Positions 18,745 to 28,186 of a DNA stretch of 64,000 nucleotides are shown piece by piece. Made by a program: the position numbers and the translations under genes. The stretch is from an uncultured Prevotellaceae bacterium (GTDB lineage: Bacteria; Bacteroidota; Bacteroidia; Bacteroidales; Bacteroidaceae). The DNA is taken from NCBI GenBank assembly GCA_947168045.1, contig CAMVKN010000008.1, positions 25,839 to 89,838 on the forward strand. The letters run 5' to 3'. How positions within the stretch are numbered: the stretch's first letter is position 1; every line of letters starts with the position of its first letter. The notes beneath the pieces were generated by a model. It saw only the letters and a list, made by a program, of their open reading frames with translations, was not told the DNA's origin and made no database searches.

Positions 18745-20700
18745 ATGCAATACGGATATACCATTTTCATCCTTCTCCTGCCGCTGCTATCGTTCCTTGT
18801 CCTGGGACTGGCTGGCATGAAGATGAAGCACAAGGTGGCCGGACTCATCGGCACCTGTTCGCTCGGACTGGTCACGATTCTGTCGTACATCACGGCGTTC
18901 CAGTATTTCACTGCCGACCGTGTGAACGACATCCATCAGGCCATCATTCCCTTTAACTTCACGTGGCTGCCGTTGACCGACACGCTGCATTTCGACATGG
19001 GCATCCTGCTTGACCCCATCTCGGTGATGATGCTCATCGTCATCTCGACGGTCAGCCTCATGGTGCACATCTACTCCTTTGGCTACATGCATGGCGAGAA
19101 GGGCTTCCAGCGCTACTACGCCTTCCTGAGCCTGTTCACCATGTCAATGCTGGGCCTGGTGGTCGCCACGAACATCTTCCAGATGTACATGTTCTGGGAG
19201 CTGGTGGGCGTGAGCTCCTATCTGCTCATCGGTTTCTACTACCCCTTGAAGCCCGCCATTGCTGCCTCTAAGAAGGCATTCATTGTGACGCGCTTTGCCG
19301 ACATGTTCTTCCTCATCGGCATCTTGATGTTCGGCTTCTTCACCGATTCGTTCAGCTTCTCGTTTGCTGCCGACGTGCAGACGCTCAACGGCGCACAGGA
19401 GCTGGTGACCGTCGACCCGATGCGCGCCATTGCCTGTGGCGGATTCATCATCCCCACGGCCCTGACGCTGATGTTCATCGGCGGTGCCGGTAAGAGCGCC
19501 ATGTTCCCTCTGCACATCTGGCTGCCTGATGCCATGGAAGGCCCCACGCCTGTGTCGGCACTCATCCATGCTGCCACGATGGTGGTGGCTGGCGTGTTCC
19601 AGATTGCACGTATGTTCCCGCTGTGGATTCAGTACGCTCCCGAGACCATGAGCATCATCGTCTGGGTGGGTGTCTTCACCGCCTTCTATGCCGCTGCCGT
19701 GGCCTGTGCCCAGAGCGACATCAAGCGTGTGCTGGCCTTCTCCACCATCTCGCAGATTGCCTTCATGATGGTGGCACTGGGCGTCAGCCTGCCGGGCCAC
19801 GAGGCTATCCTTGACAACCACCAGCAGCTGGGCTACATGGCTGGCATGTTCCACCTGTTCACCCACGCCATGTTCAAGGCCTGTCTCTTCCTCGGTGCCG
19901 GTTGCATCATCCATGCCGTCCACAGCAACGAGATGTCGATGATGGGTGGCTTGCGCAAGTACATGCCCATCACGCACATCACGTTCCTCATCAGCTGTCT
20001 GGCCATTGCAGGCATCCCGCCGTTCTCAGGTTTCTTCTCCAAGGACGAGATTCTGACGGCCGCCATGCAGTACAGCCCTGTCGTGGGCTGGATTATGACG
20101 GGTGTAGCAGCCATGACCGCCTTCTACATGTTCCGTCTCTACTACGGCATTTTCTGGGGTACGGAGAACAAGGAAGCCCATGCCCACCACACGCCGCATG
20201 AGGCTCCTTGGACGATGACTTTCCCGCTCATCTTCCTCTCGGCTGTCACCATCCTCTGTGGCTTCCTGCCCTTCGGCCATTTCGTCAGTGCCAGCGGCCT
20301 GAGCTACGACATCCACCTCGACACGCAGATTGCCATCACGAGCGTGGTCATCGCTGTGTGCAGCATCGCACTGGCCACCTATATCTATAAAGGTGAGAAG
20401 CAGCCCATCGCCGACCGTCTGTACAAGACGTTCCCCCGTCTGCACCGTGCAGCCTACAAGCGCTTCTATCAGGACGAGATATGGCAGTTCGTCACCCACA
20501 AGATTATCTTCCGCTGCGTCTCCACGCCCATTGCCTGGTTCGACCGCCACGTTGTTGACGGCACGTTCAACTTCATGGCTTGGGGTGCCAACGAAGCTGG
20601 TGAGAGTATCCGCTGCTGGCAGAGTGGCGATGTACGCAAGTACGCCATCTGGTTCATCACCGGAGCTGTGGCACTGACGCTTTTCCTTCTCGCTTTGTAA
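18745..20700 (+). CDS. nuoL: NADH-quinone oxidoreductase subunit L
   Basis: 'FWELVGVSSYLLIGFYY', 'PLHIWLPDAMEGPTPVSALIHAATMVVAGVF'. Confidence 0.96.
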   Translation: MQYGYTIFILLLPLLSFLVLGLAGMKMKHKVAGLIGTCSLGLVTILSYITAFQYFTADRVNDIHQAIIPFNFTWLPLTDTLHFDMGILLDPISVMMLIVISTVSLMVHIYSFGYMHGEKGFQRYYAFLSLFTMSMLGLVVATNIFQMYMFWELVGVSSYLLIGFYYPLKPAIAASKKAFIVTRFADMFFLIGILMFGFFTDSFSFSFAADVQTLNGAQELVTVDPMRAIACGGFIIPTALTLMFIGGAGKSAMFPLHIWLPDAMEGPTPVSALIHAATMVVAGVFQIARMFPLWIQYAPETMSIIVWVGVFTAFYAAAVACAQSDIKRVLAFSTISQIAFMMVALGVSLPGHEAILDNHQQLGYMAGMFHLFTHAMFKACLFLGAGCIIHAVHSNEMSMMGGLRKYMPITHITFLISCLAIAGIPPFSGFFSKDEILTAAMQYSPVVGWIMTGVAAMTAFYMFRLYYGIFWGTENKEAHAHHTPHEAPWTMTFPLIFLSAVTILCGFLPFGHFVSASGLSYDIHLDTQIAITSVVIAVCSIALATYIYKGEKQPIADRLYKTFPRLHRAAYKRFYQDEIWQFVTHKIIFRCVSTPIAWFDRHVVDGTFNFMAWGANEAGESIRCWQSGDVRKYAIWFITGAVALTLFLLAL

Positions 20701-20702
20701 TA

Positions 20703-20756
20703 ACGTGACAGCGTGATAACGAAATAACGTAATAACGATATAACGAAAAAACGACA
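20703..20756 (+). repeat. 8-bp-period array (ACGNNATA)n immediately upstream of nuoM
   Basis: acgtgaca/gcgtgata/acgaaata/acgtaata/acgatata/acgaaaaa/acgaca-ATG. Confidence 0.85.
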
Positions 20757-22280
20757 ATGAATATATTAAGTCTATTCGTTCTGATTCCCGCCCTGATGCT
20801 ACTGGGATTGTGGCTTGCCAAGAATCTCAATCAGGTGCGTGGCGTGATGGTGGCCGGAGCCAGCTGCCTGCTGGTACTCAGCATCGGTCTCACCATCTGG
20901 TTCATCCAGCAGCGCTCTGCCGGCAATGATGCTGAGATGCTGCTCACTGCCAGCGTCGACTGGTTCAAGCCGTTGAATATCAAATACGCCGTGGGCGTCG
21001 ATGGCATCAGCGTGGTCATGCTGCTGCTGTCCAGCATCATCGTCTTCACCGGCACCTTTGCCTCATGGCAGCTGAAGCCCCTCACCAAGGAGTATTTCCT
21101 CTGGTTCACCCTTCTCTCAACGGGTGTGTTCGGCTTCTTCATCTGCACCGACATGTTCACCATGTTCATGTTCTACGAGGTAGCCCTCATCCCCATGTAC
21201 CTGCTCATCGGCGTGTGGGGCTCGGGCCACAAGGAGTATTCAGCCATGAAGCTCACGCTGATGCTGATGGGCGGTTCGGCTCTGCTCATCCTTGGCATCC
21301 TGGGCATCTATTACTTCAACGGCGTCTATAGCGGCGAGTTCACCATGAACGTCAACGAGATTGCCAAGACCTCGCATGCCATCCCCGTAGGCATCCAGAA
21401 TGCTTTCTTCCCCTTCATCTTCATTGGCTTCGGTGTGCTGGGAGCCCTCTTCCCGTTCCACACATGGAGCCCCGATGGTCATGCCTCTGCGCCTACGGCC
21501 GTGTCGATGCTCCACGCTGGTGTGCTGATGAAGCTGGGTGGCTATGGCTGCTTCCGCGTGGCCATGTACCTGCTGCCCGAGGCCGCTCAGGAGCTGTCGT
21601 GGATTTTCATCATCCTCACCACCATCTCGGTGGTCTATGGCGCCCTGTCAGCCTGCGTGCAGACCGACCTGAAGTACATTAACGCCTACTCGTCGGTGAG
21701 CCACTGCGGACTGGTGCTCTTCGCCATCCTGATGATGAACAAGACGGCATGCACGGGTGCCATCCTGCAGATGTTGTCGCACGGTTTGATGACGGCCCTC
21801 TTCTTTGCCCTCATCGGTATGATTTACGGTCGTACCCACACCCGCGACATCCGTCAGCTGGCAGGTCTGATGAAGATTATGCCGTTCCTCGCTGTCGGCT
21901 ATGTCATTGCTGGTCTGGCCAACCTTGGCTTGCCGGGCTTCTCAGGCTTCATTGCTGAGATGACCATCTTCGTAGGCTCCTTCGGTGCCGACCCCGTCAG
22001 CGGCGACCCGAACATCGGTTTCCGCATGGTGGCCACCATCATCGCATGTATGTCGATTGTCGTCACCGCAGTCTACATTCTGCGCGTCGTCGGCAAGATT
22101 CTCTATGGCGAGGTGGAAAACAAGCACTTCCTTGAGCTGACCGATGCCACTTGGGACGAGCGCGTCGCTGTCATCTGCCTCATCTTCTGTGTGGCAGGAC
22201 TGGGTACGTTCCCCTTCTGGGTGAGCAACGTCATCTCGCCGTCGGCCGGGAACATTCTGCAATCTATCGGAGTAATGTAA
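20757..22280 (+). CDS. nuoM: NADH-quinone oxidoreductase subunit M
   Basis: 'FYEVALIPMYLLIGVWGS', 'PFHTWSPDGHASAPTAVSMLHAGVLMKLGGYG'. Confidence 0.96.
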   Translation: MNILSLFVLIPALMLLGLWLAKNLNQVRGVMVAGASCLLVLSIGLTIWFIQQRSAGNDAEMLLTASVDWFKPLNIKYAVGVDGISVVMLLLSSIIVFTGTFASWQLKPLTKEYFLWFTLLSTGVFGFFICTDMFTMFMFYEVALIPMYLLIGVWGSGHKEYSAMKLTLMLMGGSALLILGILGIYYFNGVYSGEFTMNVNEIAKTSHAIPVGIQNAFFPFIFIGFGVLGALFPFHTWSPDGHASAPTAVSMLHAGVLMKLGGYGCFRVAMYLLPEAAQELSWIFIILTTISVVYGALSACVQTDLKYINAYSSVSHCGLVLFAILMMNKTACTGAILQMLSHGLMTALFFALIGMIYGRTHTRDIRQLAGLMKIMPFLAVGYVIAGLANLGLPGFSGFIAEMTIFVGSFGADPVSGDPNIGFRMVATIIACMSIVVTAVYILRVVGKILYGEVENKHFLELTDATWDERVAVICLIFCVAGLGTFPFWVSNVISPSAGNILQSIGVM

Positions 22281-22282
22281 AA

Positions 22283-22445
22283 GCCCACCCAAGCCCTCCC
22301 CAAGGGAGGGATGTTGAGATAGATATTCTATCGTGGTGGAATAACATTCATAGATACTAAATAAATAGATTATTAATGACTTAATAAAAGGAGCACCCAA
22401 ATGTGATTAAACATCCCTCCCTTGGGGAGGGCTTGGGTGGGCTTT
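22283..22445. repeat. Perfect 35-bp inverted repeat flanking the nuoM-nuoN spacer; each arm contains a REP-like palindrome
   Basis: AAGCCCACCCAAGCCCTCCCCAAGGGAGGGATGTT and its exact reverse complement AACATCCCTCCCTTGGGGAGGGCTTGGGTGGGCTT. Confidence 0.9.
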
Positions 22446-22450
22446 ATAAT

Positions 22451-23920
22451 ATGAATTATAGTCAATTCCTAAACATGATTCCCGAGGCAACCCTTGTGTT
22501 GGCCTTGATTATCGTCTTCTGTGCTGACTTTGCATTGCACAAGAGTGAGCGCAAGAACTTCACCCTTGGTGTGCTGACAGGTGCCCTGCTCCTGTGCCAG
22601 CTGGTGCCCTGCTTCATCGCAGAGCCGGCCCAGGCCTTTGGCGGCATCTACGTCACCACACCCATTGTCTCCGTGATGAAGACCATCCTCACCGCCGGCA
22701 CGTTCATCGTCGTGGTGATGTCACAGGCATGGATAGCCTCTTCCACCCCCGCCAAAGGAGGGGAGAGCAGACCCATAAGGTTTGCCGGTGAGTACTACAT
22801 GCTGCTGATTTCAACCCTGCTGGGCATGTATATGATGCTGTCGGCAGGCTCGTTCCTCATGTTCTTCCTCGGACTGGAGATGGCCTCCGTGCCCATGGCG
22901 TGCCTCGTGGCCTTCGACAAGAAGAAAAAGGACAGTGCCGAGGCAGCCGCCAAGTACATCCTCATGGCTACGTTCAGCAGTGGCGTGATGCTCTTCGGCA
23001 TCTCGTTCATCTATGCCGCCACCGGCTCGCTCTATTTCGACAACGTGGCAGCCGCCATCACGGCATCGCCGCTGAGCATCGTCGGCATGGTGTTCTTCTT
23101 CAGCGGACTGGGCTTCAAGATTTCGCTCGTGCCCTTCCACTTCTGGACGGCCGACACCTATCAAGGGGCACCGACACCCGTCACGGGCTATCTCAGCGTC
23201 GTGTCGAAGGGTGCCGCCACGCTCACCCTGGCCATCATCCTTGTCAAGGTGTTTGGAGCCATGGCTCACTGGTGGCAGCCCATGCTCTGGGTGGTCATCA
23301 TGGCCACTATCACCGTGGGCAACCTGATGGCTATCCGCCAGACCGAGCTGAAGCGCTTCATGGCCTTCTCCTCTATCTCGCAGGCTGGCTACATCATGCT
23401 GGCCGTCATCGGTGCTGACCCCGCAACGTCGCAGACAGCCCTGACATTCTACGTCCTCGTCTATGTCGTGGCTAACATGTCAGTGTTCTCCGTCATCAGT
23501 GCCGTCGAGCACCGTGCCGGGGCTGGCACGCAAATGTCGGCTTACAATGGACTCTACCAGACCAACCCGAAGCTGGCCTTCATCATGACCATTGCCCTCT
23601 TCTCACTGGCAGGCATTCCGCCGTTTGCAGGCATGTTCTCGAAGTTCTTCGTCTTCATGGCGGGTGTCAACGGACAGGATGCACATCCTTTCTGGCCCTA
23701 CTTCGTGGTGTTCATCGCCCTTATCAACACGGTCATCAGCCTCTACTACTACCTGCTCATCGTGAAGGCCATGTACATCAAGCCTGAGGAGCACCCCCTG
23801 CCCACCTTTGCACATGGCAAGGCCATCAACGCCTCATTGGCCATCTGCACCGCAGGTATCCTCATCTTCGGTGTCTGCTCTTGCATCTACGAATGGATTT
23901 CAAAGGCCGCCGGCATGTAG
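22451..23920 (+). CDS. nuoN: NADH-quinone oxidoreductase subunit N
   Basis: 'GEYYMLLISTLLGMYMMLSAGSFLMFFLGLEMASVPM', 'VPFHFWTADTYQGAPTPVTGYLSVVSKGAA'. Start M at 22451. Confidence 0.94.
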   Translation: MNYSQFLNMIPEATLVLALIIVFCADFALHKSERKNFTLGVLTGALLLCQLVPCFIAEPAQAFGGIYVTTPIVSVMKTILTAGTFIVVVMSQAWIASSTPAKGGESRPIRFAGEYYMLLISTLLGMYMMLSAGSFLMFFLGLEMASVPMACLVAFDKKKKDSAEAAAKYILMATFSSGVMLFGISFIYAATGSLYFDNVAAAITASPLSIVGMVFFFSGLGFKISLVPFHFWTADTYQGAPTPVTGYLSVVSKGAATLTLAIILVKVFGAMAHWWQPMLWVVIMATITVGNLMAIRQTELKRFMAFSSISQAGYIMLAVIGADPATSQTALTFYVLVYVVANMSVFSVISAVEHRAGAGTQMSAYNGLYQTNPKLAFIMTIALFSLAGIPPFAGMFSKFFVFMAGVNGQDAHPFWPYFVVFIALINTVISLYYYLLIVKAMYIKPEEHPLPTFAHGKAINASLAICTAGILIFGVCSCIYEWISKAAGM

Positions 23921-23992
23921 CCACTGCCATTACCACTGTCTTTGTCACGACTGAGCACGGATAGAAACGTTTCAGCACGGACAAGAATCGAG

Positions 23993-24029
23993 TAGGAGGT
24001 GAATACAAATCAGATGTATTCACCTCCTA
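23993..24029 (+). terminator. Stem-loop downstream of nuo operon
   Basis: Perfect 15-bp arms TAGGAGGTGAATACA / TGTATTCACCTCCTA. Confidence 0.6.
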
Positions 24030-24054
24030 TTCGGTTTCCTTCATATCAATTGCC

Positions 24055-24830
24055 CTTTCTCGCGCAGAGGCGCAGAGTATTCTATGTTTTCGCCGAGTTA
24101 TCAAGCCTTGTGAAGAGTTTCCAGATGCGGCCGGAACGGTCGCAGCGGCACTTTACGAGCATAACTCCATGCCTGGCGAAATTATCTCCATGCCTGGCTG
24201 TCGTAAGTCGCGACTTTTCTCGCGTGCGCGCGTAGGCCACGCTAAGTGACATGCAAAAAAAATGGGGACGATTCGGGGGTACCCCGAAAGAAACAGCTGA
24301 AAACCCCAGTGTTTCTGCATGCTTTTACAAAATATACATTTTTACATTTTACATTTTATACATTTTACATTTTACATTTTGCTACTCTCAACGTTCCCTT
24401 TCCACCCTTCGTCCTGCATACCCTGCTCGCGCAGCGTCCCTATAGTGGGGAGGGTAATTTTTTTTAATATATTATATATATTAATATTATATATTAATAT
24501 ATATAATATATTAATTTAAGTTTCGGTAGTTTTGCTTGGTCTTTCTTCTCGCGCAGAGTCGCAGAGTTACGCATGAAGTCGCTTTAGGATGATATTTTTT
24601 TGGATAGGTGTTTTAGGAGGATGCGATCGTTCCGGTCGCCTCTGGGAACTCTGCTCATGAATTGAAAACTCGGCGAAGACATCATATACTCTGCGCCTCT
24701 GCGCGAGAATAGAGAGCTTCAGAAACTTGAACAATGATAACTAAAACATACCAAAATGTAAAATGTAAAATGTATAAAATGTAAAATGTAAAATGTATAA
24801 AATGTAAAAATGTATATTTTGTATATTGTG
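24055..24830. repeat. Composite repeat-rich intergenic region
   Basis: TTCTCGCGCAGAGGCGCAGAGT copies (24058 forward, 24544 variant forward, about 24685-24712 reverse), (ACATTTT)n arrays at 24335-24380 and inverted at 24757-24815, AT-rich palindromic stretch 24467-24520. Confidence 0.85.
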
Positions 24831-24902
24831 GATGCAACTTATGCGCGTACGTGCCCGTACACACGGGCTGAGACAGGCAAAGATGCAAATGCCTGTAGCA
24901 CC

Positions 24903-24932
24903 AAAAAAGGCTACAACATGATGTTGCAGCCT
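24903..24932 (-). terminator. Intrinsic terminator of mscL
   Basis: AGGCTACAACAT-ATGTTGCAGCCT stem with T-run on the minus strand (AAAAAA on plus). Confidence 0.65.
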
Positions 24933-24958
24933 CTTGTCATTGCTGATGCAGGTTGTCT

Positions 24959-25387
24959 TTACTTCTTCTTCAGCAGGTCACGAATCTCGGTGAGCAGCTC
25001 TTCCTGCGAGGGTCCCTTCGGTGCCTCAGGAGCAGGAGCCTCTTCCTTCTTCTTGTTCAGCTTGTTGACGCCCTTGATCATCAAGAAAATACAGAAAGCG
25101 ATGATGAGGAAGTCAACCACATTCTGGATGAACGAGCCATAGGCAAACACCGAGCCCATGCCCTTGGCGTCAGCCAGCGGCGTGCCCTCGGGAATACCGT
25201 CCGACAGGGCGACATAGAGATTGGTAAAGTCGGCATTGCCCAGCACCTTACCTACGAGCGGCATAATGATGTCGTCGACCAGCGAGCTGACAATCTTACC
25301 AAAGGCACCGCCGATGATCACACCGACAGCCATGTCCATTACGTTGCCCTTCACGGCAAACTCTTTGAATTCCTTAATAAATCCCAT
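24959..25387 (-). CDS. mscL: Large-conductance mechanosensitive channel
   Basis: '[39 protein letters not shown]'. Confidence 0.96.
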   Translation of the reverse strand: MGFIKEFKEFAVKGNVMDMAVGVIIGGAFGKIVSSLVDDIIMPLVGKVLGNADFTNLYVALSDGIPEGTPLADAKGMGSVFAYGSFIQNVVDFLIIAFCIFLMIKGVNKLNKKKEEAPAPEAPKGPSQEELLTEIRDLLKKK

Positions 25388-25552
25388 AGTTCTTAATGTT
25401 AAAAGTTGATGTATAATGTTTGATGGTTATTTTGTCATCTTTACCTTGCAATAAGCCCCCGAAAAGATTGATATGAAGCAATAATCGGTGCCGTTTTTCA
25501 TTTTTCAATTTTATTAAGACTGATTTATGATGCAAATATAGGAATTTTTTTG

Positions 25553-25560
25553 TAACTTTG
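25553..25560 (+). promoter_or_regulatory. -7 box (TAACTTTG) upstream of gap
   Basis: TAnnTTTG match. Confidence 0.55.
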
Positions 25561-25643
25561 TGCCCGAAAACAGGAAAAAATGCATTTTGTAAGTAAAAAA
25601 ATGATTTTTCGCGATTTATTCATTCAATAACAAACAAAAAACA

Positions 25644-26669
25644 ATGACAAAAGTTGCTATTAACGGCTTCGGCCGTATCGGTCGCCTCGCATTCCGTCAG
25701 ATGTTCGAGGCTGAAGGTTATGAAGTGGTCGCCATCAACGACCTGACCAGCCCGAAGATGCTGGCTCACCTGCTGAAGTATGACACCGCTCAGGGTGGTT
25801 TCTGCGGCAAGTTCGGTGAGAACAAGCACACGGTTGACTGCACCGATAACTCAATCATCGTCGACGGCAAGGAGATTACCATCTACGCCGTGCCCAACGC
25901 TGCCGAGCTGCCCTGGGGCGAGCTCAACGTTGACGTTGTGCTGGAGTGCACTGGCTTCTACACCTCAAAGGAGAAGGCCAGCGCCCACATCAAGGCTGGT
26001 GCCAAGAAGGTTGTCATCTCCGCTCCTGCCGGCAATGACCTGCCCACCATCGTCTACAACGTGAACCACACCACACTGACTCCCGCCGACACCGTCATCA
26101 GCGCTGCCAGCTGCACCACCAACTGCCTGGCTCCCATGACGAAGGCCCTGAACGACTTCGCTCCCATCCAGAGCGGCATCATGACCACCGTGCACGCCTA
26201 CACTGGCGACCAGATGATTCTCGACGGTCCTCAGCGCAAGGGTGACGTGCAGCGCGCACGTGCCGGTGCTCAGAACATCGTTCCCAACTCAACGGGTGCT
26301 GCCAAGGCTATCGGTCTGGTGATTCCCGAGCTCAACGGCAAGCTCATCGGTGCTGCCCAGCGCGTTCCCACGCCCACTGGCTCAACCACCATCCTGCACG
26401 CTGTGGTGAAGGGTGAGGTCACTGTCGAGGGCATCAACGCTGCCATGAAGGCTGCCACCAACGAGAGCTTCGGCTACACCGAGGAGAAGCTCGTCAGCAG
26501 CGACATCATCGGCATGAAGTTCGGTTCGCTCTTCGATGCCAACCAGACCATGGTCAGCAAGATTGGCGACGGCAACTCGCTCGTTCAGGTTGTCAGCTGG
26601 TACGACAACGAGAACAGCTACACCTCACAGATGGTTCGCACCATCAAGTACCTGGCTGAGCTGAAATAA
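25644..26669 (+). CDS. gap: Glyceraldehyde-3-phosphate dehydrogenase, type I
   Basis: '[14 protein letters not shown]', '[12 protein letters not shown]', '[15 protein letters not shown]'. Confidence 0.97.
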   Translation: MTKVAINGFGRIGRLAFRQMFEAEGYEVVAINDLTSPKMLAHLLKYDTAQGGFCGKFGENKHTVDCTDNSIIVDGKEITIYAVPNAAELPWGELNVDVVLECTGFYTSKEKASAHIKAGAKKVVISAPAGNDLPTIVYNVNHTTLTPADTVISAASCTTNCLAPMTKALNDFAPIQSGIMTTVHAYTGDQMILDGPQRKGDVQRARAGAQNIVPNSTGAAKAIGLVIPELNGKLIGAAQRVPTPTGSTTILHAVVKGEVTVEGINAAMKAATNESFGYTEEKLVSSDIIGMKFGSLFDANQTMVSKIGDGNSLVQVVSWYDNENSYTSQMVRTIKYLAELK

Positions 26670-26689
26670 GCACTATCCAGTGTCATTCT

Positions 26690-26729
26690 AAGAAAAGCCG
26701 TCCTGCAGTTGCAGAACGGCTTTTCTTTT
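26690..26729 (+). terminator. Intrinsic terminator of gap
   Basis: AAGAAAAGCCGTCCTGCA / TGCAGAACGGCTTTTCTT stem followed by T-run. Confidence 0.85.
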
Positions 26730-26734
26730 AGTGT

Positions 26735-26845
26735 AGAGTGTATAGTGCAGAGTTGAGAGTTTGCTACCGCATTTCATGGGGTGCGCAGCCATATAGGTGA
26801 TTTGTGGTGGCGGTAGCAAACTCTACACTCTACACTCTACACTAA
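26735..26845. repeat. Inverted heptamer arrays (AGTGTAG)n / (CTACACT)n between gap and agcS-like gene
   Basis: TAGTGTAGAGTGTATAGTGCAGAGTTGAGAGTTTGCTACCGC versus reverse complement of GGTAGCAAACTCTACACTCTACACTCTACACTA. Confidence 0.85.
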
Positions 26846-28186
26846 CTCGTCCAGCCGATTGCCCCAGAGGTAGGTGGATGTCTCACGCGCTGCCACCCCG
26901 CTGAGCAGGAGCAGGGCAATGAGGTTCGGAATAGCCATGAAGGCGTTCATGCAGTCGGCAATGTTCCAGATGACATCAAGGCTGACAATGCTGCCGAAGA
27001 AGAGGGCTGCGATGTAGAGGATGCGGTAGAAACGGTTGATGCGCTTTCCTTCGATGTAGTTGACAGCGCTCTCACCATAGTAGCTCCATCCGAGAATGGT
27101 ACTGAAGGCGAAGGTGAGAATGCCAAAAGTCAGCAGTGGTGCTCCGACGTAGGGAATCTTTGAGAAGGCCACCCTGGTGAGCGCCGCACCGTCGGTATAG
27201 CTGATGTCGGGGTAGGCCAGGATGCTGCTGACAAGCACCAGACCAGTGAGGGCGCAGATGACAACGGTGTCCCAGAAGGTGCCAGTGCTGCTGACGAGCG
27301 CCTGACGGACGGGATTGCGTGTCTGGGCAGCAGCAGCGACGATGGGAGCTGACCCCATGCCACTCTCATTGCTAAAAAGTCCACGGGCGATGCCATAGCG
27401 GGCAGCCATCATCACCGTGGCACCGACGAAGCCGCCACCAGCCGCTGAGGGGTTGAAGGCGGAGGTGACGATGAGCTGCAGGGCTGGCCACACATAGGCA
27501 CCGTTCATAAACAGGATGACGATGCAGCCCACGACATAGAGCACGGCCATGAAGGGCACGAGGACAGTGCACACACGGGCGATGGAGCGGACGCCACCCA
27601 TGATGACCAGTGCCACGAGCATGCTGACAATCAGTCCCGTAACCCATGCCGGTATGCCGAAGGTCTGGCTGGTGAGCAAGGCGATGCTGTTAGCCTGGAC
27701 GGTACAGCCAATGCCGAAGGAGGCCAGGGCGGTGAAGACGGCGAAGAGTAGCGCCAACCACCGCATGTTCAGTCCACGCTCAAGGGCATACATCGGACCA
27801 CCATAGGTGCGTCCTGAAGCATCACGCACACGGTACTTTACTGCCAGCAGGCCCTCAGCATACTTCGTGGCCATGCCGAAGATGCCGGTGAGCCAGCACC
27901 ACAGCACCGCACCGGGACCACCCAGCGCCACGGCCGTAGCCACACCTACGATGTTGCCCGTGCCGATGGTAGCGGCCAGGGCGGTGGCCAAGGCACCAAA
28001 CTGACTGACCTCGCCTGCAGCACCTTTGTCCTTCTTCACTGACAGGCGGATGCCTGTAAACAACTTGCGCTGCGGGATGCGCAGACGAAAGGTGAGGAAC
28101 ACATGGGTGCCCAGCAACAGGATAATCATGGGCCAGTCCCAGAGGAGGCCGCTCAACAGTGAAAAGAAATCATTGATGCTGTCCAT
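26837..28186 (-). CDS. Sodium:alanine/amino-acid symporter (AgcS family)
   Basis: 'GEVSQFGALATALAATIGTGNIVGVATAVALGGPGAVLWCW', 'NESGMGSAPIVAAAAQT'. Confidence 0.92.
   Translation of the reverse strand: MDSINDFFSLLSGLLWDWPMIILLLGTHVFLTFRLRIPQRKLFTGIRLSVKKDKGAAGEVSQFGALATALAATIGTGNIVGVATAVALGGPGAVLWCWLTGIFGMATKYAEGLLAVKYRVRDASGRTYGGPMYALERGLNMRWLALLFAVFTALASFGIGCTVQANSIALLTSQTFGIPAWVTGLIVSMLVALVIMGGVRSIARVCTVLVPFMAVLYVVGCIVILFMNGAYVWPALQLIVTSAFNPSAAGGGFVGATVMMAARYGIARGLFSNESGMGSAPIVAAAAQTRNPVRQALVSSTGTFWDTVVICALTGLVLVSSILAYPDISYTDGAALTRVAFSKIPYVGAPLLTFGILTFAFSTILGWSYYGESAVNYIEGKRINRFYRILYIAALFFGSIVSLDVIWNIADCMNAFMAIPNLIALLLLSGVAARETSTYLWGNRLDELV

Noticed and set aside
24467-24520. AT-rich palindromic tract considered as a replication origin
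   Set aside because: No DnaA-box cluster or origin-associated arrangement recognised nearby; dnaN is 36 kb away.
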